Of a stretch of DNA of 64,000 bases, positions 42,306 through 54,300 are shown one piece after another. Each line of letters opens with the position of its first letter. The stretch's first letter is position 1. The translations under genes and the position numbers were made by a program. The stretch comes from Photobacterium angustum. GTDB taxonomy: Bacteria; Pseudomonadota; Gammaproteobacteria; Enterobacterales; Vibrionaceae. The notes beneath the pieces are model-generated. The model was not told the origin of the DNA, ran no database searches, and worked only from the letters and a program-made list of their open reading frames with translations. The DNA lies in NCBI RefSeq assembly GCF_003026365.1, contig NZ_PYOM01000014.1:62001-126000 (forward strand), in the 5' to 3' direction.

Positions 42306-42327
42306 TGACTCTTCCCCATTTGTATCA

Positions 42328-43797
42328 TTACATCATTACCACATCGAACTGCTCTTGGTTATATAGCGGCTCAGGTTTTATTTTTACTTGTTTACCAATA
42401 AAGACCTCAAGCTCTGCTAATGCATGCGATTCATCCCCCATAAGAGCCTCGCCCACAGCGGATGAAACATACACAATAAATCGATCAGCATCGTAAGCTC
42501 GATTGACTCGGGTTATTTCTCGCAATACCTCATAGCAAACACTTTCAACGGTTTTCACCGTACCACGACCATCACAAGATGGACACGTACCACACAACAC
42601 ATGCTCAATACTTTCACGAGTACGCTTACGCGTCATTTCAACCAAACCTAATTGCGTAAAGCCATTAATATTGGTTTTCACTCGATCATAAGAAAGTGCT
42701 TGCTCAAGCGCTTGTAAAACGCGTTGTTGATGTTCCTCTGAAATCATATCGATAAAATCAATAATGATAATGCCGCCTAAATTACGTAAACGTAATTGGC
42801 GAGCAATAGCTTTTGTTGCCTCAATATTGGTATTAAAAATAGTCTCGTCGAGATTTCTTCGCCCAACAAACGCACCGGTATTAATATCAACCGTAGTCAT
42901 CGCTTCTGTTTGATCAATGATCAAATACCCGCCAGACTTCATTTCCACTTTACGATCTAAGGAACGTTGAATTTCAGACTCAGTATCATAGAGATCAAAG
43001 ATAGGCTGCTGACCTGAATAATATTCAATATTATCTGTCACTTCAGGCACGAACTCATCTGTAAATTCTTTTAACTTATCAAATGCTTGGCGTGAGTCGA
43101 CTTTGATGTTATCAATTTCAGTTCCAACAAAATCACGTAAGATACGTTGTGCAAGCCCTAGCTCACCGTATAGCATCGAACGTGGCTTATACTTAGCACG
43201 ACGCTCTAATACTTTACGCCATAAGTGCTTCAAAAAAGCGGCATCTTGAGCGACTTCATCGGTATTCGCTCCTTCTGCTGCAGTTCTAATAATAAAGCCA
43301 CCTAAATCATCACAATGCTGTAAAACCGCCTTTTTCAAACGGTCACGCTCTTTCTCACTTTCAATCCGCTGAGACACACCAACATGGCTTGCTCCCGGCA
43401 TAAAAACAAGATAACGAGACGGTAAGGTAATATCAGTCGTTAAACGCGCACCTTTAGTTCCCAGAGGATCTTTCACCACCTGTACGACAATGTCTTGCCC
43501 TTGACGAACAAGCTCAGAAATATCACGCACCTGAAATTGTTTTTTCTCATTTTCAGCCACACATTCCGTGTGAGGAACAATATCTGAGGCATGTAAAAAT
43601 GCAGCTTTATCTAACCCAATATCGACAAATGCCGCCTGCATACCAGGAAGTACGCGACTCACTCGCCCTTTGTAAATATTTCCGACGATACCGCGTTTCG
43701 ATTCACGTTCAATGTGGATCTCTTGCAATACGCCATGTTCAATCATTGCGACACGGGTTTCACTTGGCGTCACATTGATCAGCAGCTCAGTGCTCAT
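42328..43797 (-). CDS. rng: Ribonuclease G
   Basis: RNase G is the short RNase E homologue that matures the 16S rRNA 5' end and cleaves some mRNAs. The 489 residues contain an S1 domain near the N-terminus (GNIYKGRVSRVLPGMQAAFV) and the catalytic aspartates in VDINTGAFVGRRN and IIIIDFIDMI. The zinc-link CGTCPSCDGRGTV is present. It lacks the long C-terminal scaffold of RNase E, which decides the call. It follows maf by 12 nt. Confidence 0.97.
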   Translation of the reverse strand: MSTELLINVTPSETRVAMIEHGVLQEIHIERESKRGIVGNIYKGRVSRVLPGMQAAFVDIGLDKAAFLHASDIVPHTECVAENEKKQFQVRDISELVRQGQDIVVQVVKDPLGTKGARLTTDITLPSRYLVFMPGASHVGVSQRIESEKERDRLKKAVLQHCDDLGGFIIRTAAEGANTDEVAQDAAFLKHLWRKVLERRAKYKPRSMLYGELGLAQRILRDFVGTEIDNIKVDSRQAFDKLKEFTDEFVPEVTDNIEYYSGQQPIFDLYDTESEIQRSLDRKVEMKSGGYLIIDQTEAMTTVDINTGAFVGRRNLDETIFNTNIEATKAIARQLRLRNLGGIIIIDFIDMISEEHQQRVLQALEQALSYDRVKTNINGFTQLGLVEMTRKRTRESIEHVLCGTCPSCDGRGTVKTVESVCYEVLREITRVNRAYDADRFIVYVSSAVGEALMGDESHALAELEVFIGKQVKIKPEPLYNQEQFDVVMM

Positions 43798-43809
43798 GGT
43801 TGCCTCTAC

Positions 43810-44382
43810 TTATAACTTTAAAAAATCTTGTAACAGGATGTCGGTTTCCACTAGCGGTAACCCCATCACTGCATAAAAACTGCCATCGATACGTTCAACG
43901 AATTTGCCACCTAAGCCTTGGATACCATAACTGCCCGCTTTATCTTGTGGTTCTCCGCTTTGCCAATATTTTTTGATTTCGTTATCTGACAAAGGCTTAA
44001 ACCACACTTGCGTGATCACTAGCTTAGTTTCAATCCTTTCTTTCGTTGCGACTGTCACTGCGGTCATCACTTGATGTTGGCGACCAGACAGCATTTTCAG
44101 CATACGCGCTGCATCAGTAAAATCGACAGGTTTTTCTAATATTTGCTGATCAGCCACAACAATTGTGTCCGATCCTAAAATAGGCAAATCTGTTGGCGCT
44201 GCTTTTACTCCAGCTAAGGCTTTATCTCGCGATAAACGCTGAACATAGTTTTCAGGGCTTTCGCCTACTTGGTGGCACTCTTCGACATCCACCACAACAC
44301 GTTCAAACTGATAGCCTAACTGATTTAATAACTCCATTCGACGAGGCGAACCTGAAGCAAGATATAATTGAATTGCAGCCAT
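43810..44382 (-). CDS. maf: Maf-like nucleotide pyrophosphatase YhdE (dTTP/UTPase)
   Basis: This is a house-cleaning Maf family enzyme that hydrolyses dTTP, UTP and modified pyrimidine triphosphates. ATG 44382 (GAGG at 7 nt) gives 190 residues beginning MAAIQLYLASGSPRRMELL; an ATG four codons upstream is less likely. The motifs SGSPRR, LGSDTIVV and DKAGSYGIQGLGGKF are intact. It precedes rng and follows mreD across an apparent terminator. Confidence 0.94.
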   Translation of the reverse strand: MAAIQLYLASGSPRRMELLNQLGYQFERVVVDVEECHQVGESPENYVQRLSRDKALAGVKAAPTDLPILGSDTIVVADQQILEKPVDFTDAARMLKMLSGRQHQVMTAVTVATKERIETKLVITQVWFKPLSDNEIKKYWQSGEPQDKAGSYGIQGLGGKFVERIDGSFYAVMGLPLVETDILLQDFLKL

Positions 44383-44423
44383 GATACACCTCAAACTTAC
44401 ATTTATACTTTAAAAACATTTAA

Positions 44424-44459
44424 TTATAAATAAGGGGAAGACCGACTGGCTTCCCCTTT
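44424..44459 (-). terminator. Likely terminator of mreBCD
   Basis: Minus-strand AAGGGGAAG-CCAGTCGGT-CTTCCCCTT forms a 9-bp GC-rich stem just after the mreD stop. The following run is T/A-mixed (ATTTATAATT), so termination may be incomplete. Confidence 0.55.
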
Positions 44460-44471
44460 ATGTTATTACGA

Positions 44472-44960
44472 TTAACGAATCGAAAACTTACGACGTATAC
44501 GCCGTAATAATAAGAACAACCATGGCCATAATATAAAGTTTAATACGACAGCCCATAATTGTTGTGGCTCAAAAGTCACGTTTGAGACTAAATACTCAGC
44601 CCAATATTCAATAAGCTTACCGGCTAATGATAACAGCGCGAATATAATCGCTTGTTGTCCTAATGACAGGTTACGAAGCACTCTAAAATTTAAAGCAACA
44701 ATGTAAGCAATCACCGACATCATCAAGCCACGGACACCTAATGTAGAACCTAAAATCAAATCCCACAATAAGCCGATAATTAAAGCACTTCCCACGTTAA
44801 CACGATGTGGTAAGGCTAATACCCAGTAACAAGTAACCAGTAAAACCCATGAAGGTCGAAACGGTTCCAACATTCCAGGCCAAGGGGCAGCTTGCAACAC
44901 CAGAGCAAAAACGAATGACAACCAAATCCAAATTCGGCCATGTGCTTGGTTAGTTGGCAT
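44472..44960 (-). CDS. mreD: Rod shape-determining protein MreD
   Basis: MreD is a polytopic inner-membrane component of the elongasome. The 162-residue product has five to six hydrophobic segments and a basic C-terminus (LLLRRIRRKFSIR). Its start region overlaps the mreC 3' end; of two adjacent ATGs (44963, 44960) the second has the better GAGG spacing. Position after mreBC makes the call secure. Confidence 0.94.
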   Translation of the reverse strand: MPTNQAHGRIWIWLSFVFALVLQAAPWPGMLEPFRPSWVLLVTCYWVLALPHRVNVGSALIIGLLWDLILGSTLGVRGLMMSVIAYIVALNFRVLRNLSLGQQAIIFALLSLAGKLIEYWAEYLVSNVTFEPQQLWAVVLNFILWPWLFLLLRRIRRKFSIR

Positions 44961-45927
44961 CATTCACCTCATTGTTCGGCTTTTTGTTCTCAATTGGTGC
45001 TGTTGGTTTTACACCATTTGCTGGTACAGCAACTGCTGGAGAAATGGTTGAAACCGCACTTGAAGGCGCAATCGATTTTGTTGCTGACGTTTCTGCCGCT
45101 TTCATTCTATCGGTTGGCCAGACTAATAATAAGTAACGTAATCGGTCAAATTGCACTGTTGGTTTAGCGATAATTTGTGCAAATGGGCGTTTATTGTCAA
45201 AAGAGAACTCAGTTACACGTGCAACCGGATATCCTTCAGGATAGCGACCACCCAACCCAGAGCTCACCAATAAATCACCGACACGAATATCAGTACTGCT
45301 AGGGACATGCTCAAGTTGAATCTCATTACTCTTTCCAGTTCCTGTTGCAATAACACGAATATCGTTACGCACAACTTGTACTGGAATAGCATTCGTCGGA
45401 TCGATCAGTAATAGAACACGACTATTATGCGCGCCAACATAGGAGATCTGCCCTACAATACCTTTATCATTAATAACAGGCTGGCCTTCATACACTCCAT
45501 CAACACGCCCTTTATCAATCATCACTTGATGACTATAAGGATCAGAGTCGACCGCCATCACTTCGGCGATCATCTTACGCTCACCACGAACAAACGGTGA
45601 ACCTAATAAATTTCTTAAACGCTGATTTTCTTGCTGTAATTGATCAAGCAATAAAACATTACTTTTCATCACCAACAAATCACGCTTCAACGCTTTATTT
45701 TCAACTAATAATTGCTGATGAGAACTCATTTGACCATTTAGGCCATCAAGTAATTCACGCGGTAAATTAGCCGCATATTGAAGCGGAGCGATTGCTGAGT
45801 TCAAAAAATAACGAACATTGGCAAAAGCATCAAGACGACTATCGGCTAGCATAAGGCTAGCCGATAGTAATATGGCAAGAAACAGGCGTAATTGCAGAGA
45901 AGGACCTCTGCCAAAGATAGGTTTCAT
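44950..45927 (-). CDS. mreC: Rod shape-determining protein MreC
   Basis: MreC is a bitopic scaffold linking MreB to PBP2-RodA in the periplasm. The 325 residues have one N-terminal membrane helix and a coiled coil (about 70-110: LVENKALKRDLLVMKSNVLL). A beta-barrel core follows (MIDKGRVDGVYEGQPVINDK, GRYPEGYPVARV). The last 45 residues are Ala/Pro/Ser-rich and low in complexity, a variable tail. Confidence 0.95.
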   Translation of the reverse strand: MKPIFGRGPSLQLRLFLAILLSASLMLADSRLDAFANVRYFLNSAIAPLQYAANLPRELLDGLNGQMSSHQQLLVENKALKRDLLVMKSNVLLLDQLQQENQRLRNLLGSPFVRGERKMIAEVMAVDSDPYSHQVMIDKGRVDGVYEGQPVINDKGIVGQISYVGAHNSRVLLLIDPTNAIPVQVVRNDIRVIATGTGKSNEIQLEHVPSSTDIRVGDLLVSSGLGGRYPEGYPVARVTEFSFDNKRPFAQIIAKPTVQFDRLRYLLLVWPTDRMKAAETSATKSIAPSSAVSTISPAVAVPANGVKPTAPIENKKPNNEVNDAN

Positions 45928-45970
45928 CTAACGCTATAACCTGTTTTATAGAAAACTAACGCAGGCATTA

Positions 45971-47023
<1,053 letters not shown>

Positions 47024-47060
47024 CTAATCCTGAAAGCTCAAAATTCGTTAAATTGCACTA

Positions 47061-47089
47061 AATGTACCAAGCGCCAGACACTGAAACAA
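47061..47089 (-). promoter_or_regulatory. Candidate mreB promoter
   Basis: Minus-strand TTGTTT, 17-nt spacer, TACATT with an extended TGG preceding the -10, about 47 nt before the mreB ATG. A separate perfect TTGACA at 47099-47104 has no good partner -10. Confidence 0.4.
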
Positions 47090-47140
47090 GGTAAGGATTG
47101 TCAAACCTACCACAGATTTGCAATTTATTTGCGCTAAGGC

Positions 47141-50100
47141 CTAATTTAACCCTTTTTCACCTCGATAAACGATGCGATCACTCCCGCGATAGACACCAAA
47201 TGTCACAATCGCAGATGGATCTTCATCGCCTAATTCTCGCCAGTTATAGGTTAGCCACGGTTGGTATTCTTTGTTGGTTTGGCTACAACCAATATTGGCT
47301 GGTGTGTTGGTTGCAATACGTAACCAAAAACGAGTTTGTTGTTTTTTATAATTAGCAGGCGTTGATAGTTGTGGATGAGCTTCAATTTCATCGCTTTCAC
47401 CAACGCTGACCTTTCCCGTTATATTGGTTGTTAATATCGATGTATTAGCTCCATCAACCGGATGTAATGCCAACTTACAATAATAACTACTGTTGTATGT
47501 TGAGCCACTATCATCAGTATTTGTTTGGAATTCACTACCATCCCAATATTCAATCTTTAACGGGAGACTAACGGGTTGATCAAATGAGCTGATCGCATCA
47601 TCTAGAACCATTCGCCCATAACGTAAATTAGGTGTTTCTTCAAATTGTGCGACGGTGTGTGTATCGACAGCATCGTTATTAACTGATGCACTATTTCGAA
47701 TGGATATGGGATCTTGATTTTCCGTTATATACCCACCAAAGCGACTATTACTTAAAGACCAAGGACCATCTGCTTCTGTTGTTAGGTTGATAGCAGCAAT
47801 GGCCTTACGTGCTAATAACCATGTTTGTTGAACTTCACGATTCCAGAACCTCTTAAAGCTCTTTTCTGCCAAGCCTGTTATGTGATGATATGAAAAACGA
47901 TGATTTAAGCTCGTTAATGATGGCTCCTCATACGCAGTCAGTGCAACATCAGCTTGATACGCCAAATCAAAGTTGTTGTAATTATTAACTTGATTACCCA
48001 ACGCATTTTTCGCTTTAATCATTACTTGAACATTAAATGGCTGGCTTAAATAAGCAAATTGATCATGTCCGTTTGGATATATAATGCGGTTAGGTTGAAG
48101 CTCTAAATATTTAGGGTAAAAACGACCAATATTGCGATAGCCTTGATTAATATTCATACCCAAATATTGTGCTGCCGTATTCGCTTGTAAACGCACACTG
48201 CCGACTTCACTCCAAGATAAATCTTTATAGGTTAAAGCTTCAGTATGTTCTTTTACTTTTATGCCTTGCAATTCACCTGGCTCACCATTCTCAGGTGTTA
48301 TTGAATGATCTGATGGGATAGATAATTCAACACTTGCTGCTGGAGCACCTGATTTAGAGAAGTTAGGTGTAATTGCGCTTTCACACAAATCAATGCTATT
48401 AGAATACCGACTATTAATATCTGAAGTTTCGGATCCCGAACTGCGCCAGACTATAGGTTTTATATCAACATCAAACTTCTCACCCGATGCCACAAAGCCT
48501 TCACCTGATGATGATGTACCGTCTGCTTTTACATATTCACCATCTTGATTTTTTGGACACACGGCAAATGTCCATGGGCGGGCATGCACTTCAACTGAGC
48601 CTTCTAATTGTTTCCAACTCCCAAACTCTGTTGGTAATTCATCATCTGTAGAAAAAATATCGCAGCCAGTTGATAACGAGCAGTTAGGATCTGCAAGATT
48701 TAACCCTACAATACCTGCATCGGAATATTTCAGTGCAAAGGTCGACACTCCCTTATCAAAAGAGAATGTTTCTTGAGACGTTTGCCAGTCACTATTAATA
48801 GCCTTTATTTGTAAGTCGCCATTCCCGCGGCTTGCTGGCTGTAAGAAAGTACTCGTCATAACTAACGGTTTATCACCTTGATAACCAGTTGCAATCGTTA
48901 CTTGATCATTTTCGCAAGCAAGTGCTTTTAATTTAATATTTTCCCTAGGTTTGCCCGCAATTACTTTTATTGGGCTTGGCGAAATAGCAAATTTAAATGG
49001 TACAAAAGTATAACTACCATTAACGGTATTGGTTGATGGTGAATTATTTAATTGTCCTTTAACCGCTATATTGCCGATATAATCATGGCTTTTCAGCCGC
49101 AACTGACCAACACCATTTTTTATATTTACGTCAGCGACTTCTGAAACATCTTTATAAGGCGTTTCACTATTGATTGGAAACCACGATGCTTTTCCTGCTG
49201 TTGTGATATTAGTGCTCACCGATACTGAACCAGAGTAGGTGTTAGCTAGCGTTCCGTCTTCATTGTTAACACTAAACGTAACAGGCAAATAATCGCAGGT
49301 TAATGAAAATGCAGTTGATGGCTCAATATCTAAAATATAATTATCAGGTTTAGGGTCAAAACACTCACTTTGCCCAATGATTTTTGACTTATTCGTTAAA
49401 GCAACTTGATTAATAGTTACTGCACCATAAACCATTGCCTTGTTACTTAAGTTCGTTTTTTTCTCTGAATATATAAGCGCCTTTATAATAGAACTGTTAG
49501 ACACTGCATTAAAATTTTTAAATAACAAAGGCGAAGTAGGTGGCTCATTATATGCGTAGATAATCAAATCATCAGGACTGCCATCCATATTAATTAAAGC
49601 GCCATTGGTTCCCGAACTATGGTTAAAAGAATAACCTCTAGTATATATAATTACTTTATTATTCTTAGGGACAATAACTCGAGAACCATTAACAATAAAA
49701 CTATCTATCCAGTAAGTCCCCGTTTTTAATGTTAGCTGACTATTTGAATCTAAAGATAATGTTTCAATTTTCATATCTTTATCTAATGTTATTGAACCTC
49801 CTCTAACAGACAAGTTTTTATATTCACTGTATGTGATCTCTGGTTCAATTTGTTTACCAGCATCAAATATATTATTACTTTTATTTTCTTTAAAACTAGG
49901 AAGTTGAGGCTTATCTTCTTTCTTTACAATTAAGTTTTGACTCTCATAACATGGAGAATCATCACAACCTTTATCAAGGTAATTATTAATATTTTCTTGG
50001 CGAAAACCGACATACCTTTTATTTTTCATTTCAACAGTATTTATTAGTCGACTATCTTTCCCTATTTGCAAACTCGGAGAACTATTACCTTGCCATGTTT

Positions 50101-51166
50101 GAGCTGGGCTTAAAAAGTATTTACAAATATTATTATTGGCCAACGAATTTTTAGCAAAAGCAAAAAAACCTACCTTTTCTTTTATATGCGTGCGTTGACC
50201 TATAAACGTCCATGGTGGAATATCTTCATCAACAACAAAGCTCACCTGTTTCAAGGACTTCTTACATTGACGAACCCAACCACCTTGTCCACCTTGGCGC
50301 TGCAACTTCCCGGCGATAAAATTTGGAACAGTGGTATAAGTTTGACGAAGATTAATAGGAGTGTCACACGTGTACTTTAATGGCTTAAATTTACCCGAAT
50401 TTGAAACGATATCACCAGATGAAAATTCATAGTCATAGCCATTGGTTTCACCAATATTAGGAATACTAACTAAATAACCAATTTTTTCCTTTTCTTTTAA
50501 GATAATTTTATCTTTGTCTTTATCTTTTATATATACACGCGTAAGTTCAAGACCTAAGTCAAATCCCATTGATGAAATATTTTTAGTTGCGGTCGTTAAC
50601 CAGCGTTTATTGTTTTTAGTTTGGACTTCAGAGAGAACAATCGGCGATCCACTCAACAATGAAGGGTAAAAGGATAGATCCACTCTTTCATAGGCTGGTG
50701 AAGACCTTTTACCATCAGCAGAATATCTTTTAGTATTCACACTGCCTGCTAATACTTGGTGCCCATCCTCAAATGTTGTAATCCCCTCTTCAATAACTAA
50801 ATAAGAAATCACTGGTATTTGATTACGTGATAACGAATATAACGAAGAAAGTGGCGCCACTATTTGTGCTACGGAAAAAGATTTTTTTGTAACATTTAAC
50901 AAGGCAATAGTCTGAGGGGCGTCATCATCTGGATTATCGCTTGGTATTGTTGGCATTAAAAATACCAATGGCTTTGTCGCATATGTATTTTTTAATCTAA
51001 CAACGCAACCAGACCGATCCTCATAAACAGCCGCTGATTCAGATAAAATAAATGATGAACATGTACTTGTATCGAATGTACCAAATTCATATTGAGCACT
51101 ATGCGCTTGCCATGCAAAGAATAAACTGAAAAATAAAACGTTGATTAACTTAAGACATAGACGCAT
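47141..51166 (-). CDS. mshQ: MshQ-like large secreted pilus-locus protein, distal copy
   Basis: This is a 1341-residue exported protein in the MshQ position of an MSHA pilus locus; the biochemical role of MshQ is unknown and an adhesin role is inference. The start at 51166 has AGGA at 7 nt. Signal peptide (about 1-24, ending HSA). Residues about 25-150 hold a KPLVFLMPTI-type beta domain, and a middle section has repeated N/S/K stretches. The C-terminal third ends in LRYGRMVLDD, IEYWDG and YNWRELGDEDPSAIVTFG, the MshQ-family (DUF6701) signature. It is paralogous to the adjacent gene 51339-55505. Part of it (about 49300-50700) is conspicuously AT-rich. Confidence 0.85.
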   Translation of the reverse strand: MRLCLKLINVLFFSLFFAWQAHSAQYEFGTFDTSTCSSFILSESAAVYEDRSGCVVRLKNTYATKPLVFLMPTIPSDNPDDDAPQTIALLNVTKKSFSVAQIVAPLSSLYSLSRNQIPVISYLVIEEGITTFEDGHQVLAGSVNTKRYSADGKRSSPAYERVDLSFYPSLLSGSPIVLSEVQTKNNKRWLTTATKNISSMGFDLGLELTRVYIKDKDKDKIILKEKEKIGYLVSIPNIGETNGYDYEFSSGDIVSNSGKFKPLKYTCDTPINLRQTYTTVPNFIAGKLQRQGGQGGWVRQCKKSLKQVSFVVDEDIPPWTFIGQRTHIKEKVGFFAFAKNSLANNNICKYFLSPAQTWQGNSSPSLQIGKDSRLINTVEMKNKRYVGFRQENINNYLDKGCDDSPCYESQNLIVKKEDKPQLPSFKENKSNNIFDAGKQIEPEITYSEYKNLSVRGGSITLDKDMKIETLSLDSNSQLTLKTGTYWIDSFIVNGSRVIVPKNNKVIIYTRGYSFNHSSGTNGALINMDGSPDDLIIYAYNEPPTSPLLFKNFNAVSNSSIIKALIYSEKKTNLSNKAMVYGAVTINQVALTNKSKIIGQSECFDPKPDNYILDIEPSTAFSLTCDYLPVTFSVNNEDGTLANTYSGSVSVSTNITTAGKASWFPINSETPYKDVSEVADVNIKNGVGQLRLKSHDYIGNIAVKGQLNNSPSTNTVNGSYTFVPFKFAISPSPIKVIAGKPRENIKLKALACENDQVTIATGYQGDKPLVMTSTFLQPASRGNGDLQIKAINSDWQTSQETFSFDKGVSTFALKYSDAGIVGLNLADPNCSLSTGCDIFSTDDELPTEFGSWKQLEGSVEVHARPWTFAVCPKNQDGEYVKADGTSSSGEGFVASGEKFDVDIKPIVWRSSGSETSDINSRYSNSIDLCESAITPNFSKSGAPAASVELSIPSDHSITPENGEPGELQGIKVKEHTEALTYKDLSWSEVGSVRLQANTAAQYLGMNINQGYRNIGRFYPKYLELQPNRIIYPNGHDQFAYLSQPFNVQVMIKAKNALGNQVNNYNNFDLAYQADVALTAYEEPSLTSLNHRFSYHHITGLAEKSFKRFWNREVQQTWLLARKAIAAINLTTEADGPWSLSNSRFGGYITENQDPISIRNSASVNNDAVDTHTVAQFEETPNLRYGRMVLDDAISSFDQPVSLPLKIEYWDGSEFQTNTDDSGSTYNSSYYCKLALHPVDGANTSILTTNITGKVSVGESDEIEAHPQLSTPANYKKQQTRFWLRIATNTPANIGCSQTNKEYQPWLTYNWRELGDEDPSAIVTFGVYRGSDRIVYRGEKGLN

Positions 51167-51231
51167 AAAAATCCTTCCACCCACAAATAAAAGGCTATTC
51201 CGTGCCTTAAGGGGATCTAACTAATCTCAAC

Positions 51232-51259
51232 TTAATATCTTAATTATTAATAACGTAAA
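51232..51259 (-). promoter_or_regulatory. Possible promoter of the distal mshQ-like gene
   Basis: Minus-strand TTTACG, 16-nt spacer, TATTAA, lying after the terminator that ends the main msh transcript and about 66 nt before the start codon. The matches are only 4 of 6 each in AT-rich sequence, so this is weak. Confidence 0.25.
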
Positions 51260-51289
51260 CATCTACATCCAGAGTAAATAATTACATAC

Positions 51290-51321
51290 AAAAAAGCCGA
51301 GAGCTCACACTCTCGGCTTTC
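51290..51321 (-). terminator. Terminator between the two mshQ-like genes
   Basis: Minus-strand AAAGCCGAGAG-TGTGAG-CTCTCGGCTTT followed by a T tract, starting about 18 nt after the stop of the proximal mshQ-like gene. Confidence 0.9.
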
Positions 51322-51338
51322 TGATGAATAAATAAGAC

Positions 51339-54300
51339 TTACTGGTAATCAGCAGCAGGGATCCCTGGTTCATCTCGGTATAATATTCGGTCATTACCTC
51401 GATAAATTCCAAAAGTCACAATAGCCGATGGGTCTTCATCACCTAAATTCCGCCAATTGTATCGTAGCCAAGGTTGATGAGAGTACGCTCCAAAACAGTT
51501 AATTGGATTTTTATCTTTTAACCGTGGTTTCACCGCACTCAAACGCTGCCAAAATCTTATCTGTTGTTTAAAAGTAGTACTATTTGAACTGGTACCATAT
51601 CCAGAGATTTGGCTTGGGTTAGCCATAAAGTCTCCAGATAAGGCTTTGCCCTTCATTACTTTTCCACTACCGGATGTATAAGCACTGCTCTTGCTATCTT
51701 CAGGATACATACTGATCACTTGGCGACAGTAATTTGCACCATTAAACTGCGATACTGAATCATCCATATTTTTAACAAATTCTGTACCATCCCAATATTC
51801 AATACGTAACGGCACTGCTAGCGATTTACGAATATCACCACCGACATTTTCTAATACCATACGTCCATAACGGAGATCGTTAACTCCCACTAGTGCACCC
51901 TGTGCATTAACCTGTTCCCCCGACCATGTTACGTGATCAGGAAACGCTTCACCTTGTTTCACTCGCAACTGCCATTGGTCAAACGGTCCATCTTCAATAC
52001 TGGTGTTAGTATCTTTTTCTTTACGTTGGAATACCAGTTTAGACGGCTTAAAAACAACCTCAGAATTACCTTGGCTATTTTGCTGCCAATCACCGATTTT
52101 AGGAGACATTAACGATTTATCACTGCGCATTTGTTTTAAACGTAGATCTAACGGTACGTACCCCCCGTTATTATTCCCCGACTCTAATTTAAACTTACTC
52201 TGAAGAGACGGATCAAATAAGGCATAATTTTTAACTGGTTGATTATTCTCGTTAAAAGCATTAATCGTGAATCCAGCATCAAATGGCTGATCCATATAAG
52301 TGAATGAGCCTATCGCAGGTGTTACTTCATTCTTAGAAAAAGCAAAATACTTAGGATAAAAACGCCCTATTTGACGTTTACTCTGATTAATATTATTGCC
52401 ATTCTCTATATAATCGTTCATCCCAACCTGTAGCCAAATACTGCCGACTTCAGACCATCTATTACTAGTAACTAATACCCCGTTCAAGGTCGGTTTTACT
52501 GTCATTTGACCTTGCGTAAATGTCCCCATAACGCCACTAGAAGGTGAGGCTAGGTAAGCCTGCATCAACAACCCATTTCCCATAGTTGGCGCATCTGGAG
52601 CAAGGAAATTCTCCGTTACAGAATAGCTACAGTATTTATTATCAGATGAATCAATAACAGTACCTTGGGAGCTACCTTCCAGCCACACTAAAGGCTTAAG
52701 CAGCACATTAAAAGGTAACCCCGCGGCAATATACCCCTCACCACTTTTAGACGTGCCATCTGCTGTATCTAATGTATTAGCTTCATTAGGCTTTAACGGA
52801 CAAATCGCGAACATCCACGGCTTTGAATTAATTGCAACAGAACCGGTTAACCCATTAGGCAGCAGCTCACGTAACGCTTTTGCTTCCTTCGTTTTGGTTG
52901 TCGTTAACGTGCAGCTATCACTAGTACAATTTGGATCAGAGACATGCCAAGCAATAACACCCGCATCACGATAACGCAAAGTAAGCGGTTCAGATTTCCC
53001 TTTCTCGAACTCTACTTTTGCTTGCTTAGATGCGCCTGTCGCTGATTCAATATGCTTTCCTTTTACAATTTCAACAGTAATAGGATTATTGGAATCTGCA
53101 GCTTTTTTCGGCGCTTGATATTCAGTTGAAAAATCTAATAACTTTGTTCCATTGTAGTTTTCAACTAGCTTGATGTTCTTACCTGTTGTGCATGTCATTG
53201 CTTTAATTGTGGCGGTAAAGTCTTTACCCGCCACTATATTGTGACCATCATTAAGATCAATAGCGAAACCGCCAGGGATAAAGGTGTAATTACCCTCAGG
53301 TGCATCACCAGCCATAAACTCAATACTTGCCGTTATTTTCAGCGTCTCCGATCCCGTCGGTATTACCCAAATAGCTGCATGTTGATTTTTCGCTGGCAAC
53401 GTAAATGTATGCGTACCCGCAGTGAACTTATAAGGTGATGCTAGCGCTGAATTATCTGCCCAAATGCCACCTGTTGACGAGGTAATATTAACCGTAATAT
53501 CACCGTCAAATTCTTTAGTACCATCATCCGATGTCACATTAAAATCAACTTGCTGGGCATGACATAAGGTCTTTGTGACTTTTGTCGGTGTGATTGTAAG
53601 TTCAAATTTAGGTTCTGGCTCAGGATCAAAACATGCACTGCTACCGATAATCTCAGTTTCTACATTATTCACATCACCAGTCATAGTGATGTCAGGCGCC
53701 GTTACTGCACCGGTAATCCGCGTGATCTGGTTATTCAAGCCATCACTCATCGTAAGGTTACGCTCAGAGTAAATTAAGCCAGTGATCTGACTGCCTTTGT
53801 TTAGCTCAATATAATCATGGAGAATATCATTGACCGGTTTTAAGTCATGAACAACAATAAGTAAATCATCAGCAATTCCAGATAATGGCTTAATGGTTGA
53901 GCTGATCAAACTCATCTTTTTCACATGAACAACAGAGCCCGTAGGAAAGATAATATTTTTATTACTTAAATTAATAGTGTTAAACCAAAATACCGTTTTA
54001 TTGCCAAAGTCTCTCTGTGATTGTAAATCGCCATCATCAACAGCTGGCCATGTATCTAACACTTGTTTTTTAGCAAATAAGCTCGGGTAAGGCTGAGCCG
54101 TATGACATTCTTCGCCATTACAGTAATTGTTCTCACCACCACTTGAATTAATTGTCTTAAAACCTATATAGCGTTTGCCTTCTTTTACGGCTGAACCTTT
54201 AATTAAGACATTATGGCTAGCGTTAAATGCGCCAGTAGAGGTTTGCCATGTCTGAGCGGGACCTGGGAATACATTACAGACTTCTTCTGATGCACGACGT

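Noticed and set aside
47141-51166. Distal mshQ-like gene as a pseudogene
   Set aside because: The frame is open over the full 1341 codons with signal peptide, ribosome site and intact C-terminal signature; no frameshift is visible.
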